Shown piece by piece: positions 61,857 through 64,000 of a stretch of 64,000 nt of DNA. Where the stretch lies: the NCBI RefSeq assembly GCF_011075055.1, contig NC_058143.1, positions 9,191,057 to 9,255,056 on the forward strand, in the 5' to 3' direction. The notes beneath the pieces are model-generated. The model was given only the letters and a program-made list of their open reading frames with translations, did not search any database and had not been told where the DNA came from. Positions within the stretch are counted from its first letter, which is position 1. The number at the start of each line of letters is the position of its first letter. Source of the stretch: Mangifera indica. Its lineage: Eukaryota > Streptophyta > Magnoliopsida > Sapindales > Anacardiaceae. Made by a program: the position numbers and the translations under genes.

Positions 61857-62396
61857 ATTTGTTTAGGCCAAACGACTATTTCCCACCCAAGGTTTGATGT
61901 TTTCTCAAAAGTCCCCCCTTTAACTATGGAAACAACAAATACCCACCCATGGCCGGTTAGATTTAACCAAACCCTAACGCCTGAAAATTTTATCTCTTTT
62001 TGCCCCCCTAATCTTTAAAAACTAAAATTTTTCTCCAAATAGGAAGAAAACGTTCGCCGGAAGGAGAGGCTGCTTCGGGAGGGAGAGACCATCGGCAATG
62101 GAGCCGGAACGGTCGTCGGAGATTTCAAAATCAAACCCTAAGGTGAAACTACCATTTTTTAAAACTTAGGCTGGAGGAAAATTTTAGTTTTTAAAGTTTA
62201 TCGGGGCAAAATTAGATTCTATTTTAGTTTATTTTTAATATTATAGCAAAAATGACGATTTTACCTCTACCACCGTTAGGGTTTGGTTAAATCTAACCAG
62301 TCATGGGTGGGTGTTTGGTATTTTCATAATTAAAGGGAGAACTTTTGAGAAAACATCAAACCTTGGGTGGGAAATAGTCGTTTGGCCATTTGTTTA
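61857..62396. mobile_element. Foldback Mutator-like element with perfect 9-bp target duplication
   Basis: The element proper is 61866-62387 (522 bp). The first 48 bases, from GGCCAAACGACTATTTCCCA, are exactly mirrored at the other end (…CGTTTGGCC), and the imperfect inverted repeat extends about 200 bp on each side. ATTTGTTTA occurs at 61857-61865 and again at 62388-62396, an exact 9-bp duplication as made by Mutator-type transposases. The short core (GAAAACGTTCGCCGG... near 62047) is GC-rich. No transposase is encoded, so it would depend on one elsewhere. The near-identical ends suggest recent activity. Confidence 0.93.
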
Positions 62397-62710
62397 ATAT
62401 ATCCGCTTTATCACTGTCCCCCTCATTTTCCTTGTTTCAAACTGGATTCCTTTCTCATATTTTCTGTTTTGAATATTAAAATATTGGGGCCTAAGAATAT
62501 TTGTTTTCCCGTTAAGAATTATTGTGTATTTATTATGTAGATTCCTATTTCCTCATTATATATTTTGTGCCTGTATAAATTGTATCATTCAGACAATTTA
62601 ATATATACCAAAAATACAATCCTTTTCATATTTTAACACTTTCCAAGAAAATTGAAAACAAAAATAGACTCCAACACAGCGGAAAAAATATATAATTTTC
62701 TTAGTGGAAA

Positions 62711-62918
62711 ATGGATCTGTCGACTGTTCAGGTGAAGAACACAAGCTTAACCTCCGTTTGGATGATGAGAAACTTGAAACCCAGCTCGGGAAATTTGGGA
62801 AAAGTTGGTGTTTTCGACATCAGGCTTTTGAAAACCAGAGTCCTTTTTTCTTCTAACGTTTATCATCATTCTTTGCTTGTCAAAGCTATGGCTAAGAAGA
62901 ATCACGACAACCCATCTG
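62711..62918 (+). CDS. First exon of a probable plastid-targeted protein, partial
   Basis: ATG at 62711 starts a frame rich in S, T, K and R with few acidic residues (MDLSTVQVKNTSLTSVWMMR, then KTRVLFSSNVYHHSLLVKAM), the look of a chloroplast transit peptide. It continues AKKNHDNPS to a good splice donor (CATCTG|GTAATT). About 120 bases upstream, the leader is AT-rich with TATATAC/ATTTAATATATA motifs near 62600. From memory the start resembles plant UPF0301 (YqgE/AlgH-like, DUF179) proteins, but the diagnostic domain would lie in later exons outside the window, so this identity is weak. It is the best candidate for a living host gene here. Confidence 0.55.
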
Positions 62919-63595
62919 GTAATTTTGATTTTAAAATTCTGGGTTAGTTTCCAATTTTGAATTGAATGCCAAATTTCTGGTTAATTTTGTGTTTTTGTGG
63001 TTTTGATGATGTGATTTTGTTGTGGTTGATTTTGCAAATTTTGAATCCTGGGGGTTTTCGGTTTGTGAAGATTGGAGGTAAAGAATAAAGTAGAGAAAAG
63101 TAATTTTAAAAGGAGTTCTTTTTTTTTTAATGCTGATACAGTATTATACTTGCAGAATTGACATGATTGGATAACATGACTGAATTGTTGTAAAGTAGTT
63201 TTTTTTTTTTTTACGACCGTTCAACTACTCAGTTATATTGAGTGAATAATGGTGAAGTAGTTTTCTCTATAGCAGGCCATCTTGATTTGGCAAAGCGTAT
63301 CCAGTATTCATGCTACAGTATAGTAGAATTTTCCTTTCGCAATAAATTGTTGCTCTTGGAAGACTTTAACTTATTGGGCGTTAATAGTTGCCTTAAATTT
63401 TGAAACCTTTTGTGAAATTCTTAAAATTAGCAACCTGGAATGTTGTCGGAAACTGGAAATATGTAAGTGTTTATTGATATATTAGTGATTTAACTTATTG
63501 CAATTTTTGTTGTTTTAGATTTTCCCTAGGTGAAGGTTGTGCATTTGGTGATGTTGATTGTTATTCCTAGTTGAAAAGCAATTGCTTTTGACACA
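62919..63595 (+). other. Probable intron of the plastid-targeted gene
   Basis: The stretch is T-rich from the donor at 62919 with no recognised exon. Poly-T runs lie at 63119-63128 and 63200-63212. The matching acceptor was not identified with confidence. Confidence 0.45.
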
Positions 63596-63835
63596 ATGAA
63601 TGTCTGGCATGATGCACTAAAGCTGGTTAAAAAAGTAGCCATTAGCAACAATGATAGATTACAATCTTTAGTTGATGAGTGGTGCTATAGATGGGCCGAA
63701 TGTGGAAAGAAAATTTTGGTTGTTTATATGAGAGATCGTGTGACATCTGTATGTGCAAGCGGTCTTCTTTTAAAAGGAATTTTTCTGCAGTCTATTGCAA
63801 AATCATCTTCAACTCCCTTGGTCTTAATGTTTTAA
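63596..63835 (+). CDS. Unidentified open frame of 79 codons
   Basis: ATG at 63596 opens MNVWHDALKLVKKVAISNND, then LVDEWCYRWAECGKKILVVY, and ends at 63835. The first 60 residues have balanced, protein-like composition, while the end is low quality. It lies in what should be an intron of the gene starting at 62711. It could be an exon fragment from a retrocopy or a chance frame. The family is not recognised. Confidence 0.25.
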   Translation: MNVWHDALKLVKKVAISNNDRLQSLVDEWCYRWAECGKKILVVYMRDRVTSVCASGLLLKGIFLQSIAKSSSTPLVLMF

Positions 63836-64000
63836 TTTTAGGTTAAATTCAGTCTTCAACTCCTTTTTGAAGTAAAATTTTAATTGCCTAGCAGTTTTCC
63901 TTTATTTGTCAGAAACTGAAAATTTGTATTGCAAATGGTGATGGGAATGGGATGGAATATGGAAAACTCTTTTGTTCTGTTAATGCAGCGCAACACTCTT

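Overview
This window is nuclear DNA of a eudicot plant. The support is plant-specific families (an LRR receptor-kinase of the Xa21/EFR-like type, CACTA transposase with plant-only accessory domains, Tekay/Del-type chromoviruses, a DUF1985 fragment), GT-AG introns and strongly AT-rich spacers. I cannot name the species. No bacterial, organellar, rRNA, tRNA or CRISPR sequence was seen. It reads as a gene-poor, transposon-rich interval, with one probable host gene starting near the right edge.

Layout. (1) 1-7226 and 20131-36709 are the two arms of a large inverted duplication. Each arm carries a broken LRR receptor-kinase gene, its promoter side, an AT-rich repeat element and degenerate LTR-like DNA. 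The right arm is longer because a 7.7-kb CACTA transposon (24094-31824) sits inside the LRR gene. The left arm is shorter by a deletion that removed half of a foldback Mutator-like element and the end of the LRR domain. (2) The unique spacer 7227-11081 holds a RING-H2 gene fragment, a minisatellite and two exons of a tripeptidyl-peptidase II gene. (3) 11082-20130 is a chromovirus (gypsy) retrotransposon whose 3' LTR ends exactly where the right arm begins. (4) 36710-44300 is a second, far more decayed chromovirus with a recognisable chromodomain. (5) 44340-45260 is a diverged repeated block and 46688-47160 a possible minus-strand LTR end. (6) 47163-49920 is a 5'-truncated copia element with its 3' LTR. 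(7) 49921-62400 is AT-rich spacer carrying a hAT-type non-autonomous element with an intact 8-bp target duplication and a protein-like passenger, two complete foldback Mutator-like elements (one with a perfect 9-bp target duplication), a DUF1985 fragment and a 30-bp minisatellite. (8) 62711 onward looks like the first exon of a plastid-targeted host gene running off the window.

How it fits together. Almost every coding sequence is a relic. Many nonsense codons in the retroelement and transposase reading frames sit where the family has Trp or Gln, with the frame otherwise intact over long stretches, as expected from decay of methylated DNA. Nested insertions give a relative order: the foldback element entered the LRR gene before the inverted duplication, and the CACTA element entered one arm afterwards. 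The observations most worth following are the inverted duplication with its flush junction at an LTR end, the 28-bp direct repeat abutting both ends of the CACTA element, the foldback Mutator-like family, and the several gene fragments that appear to be carried by DNA transposons.
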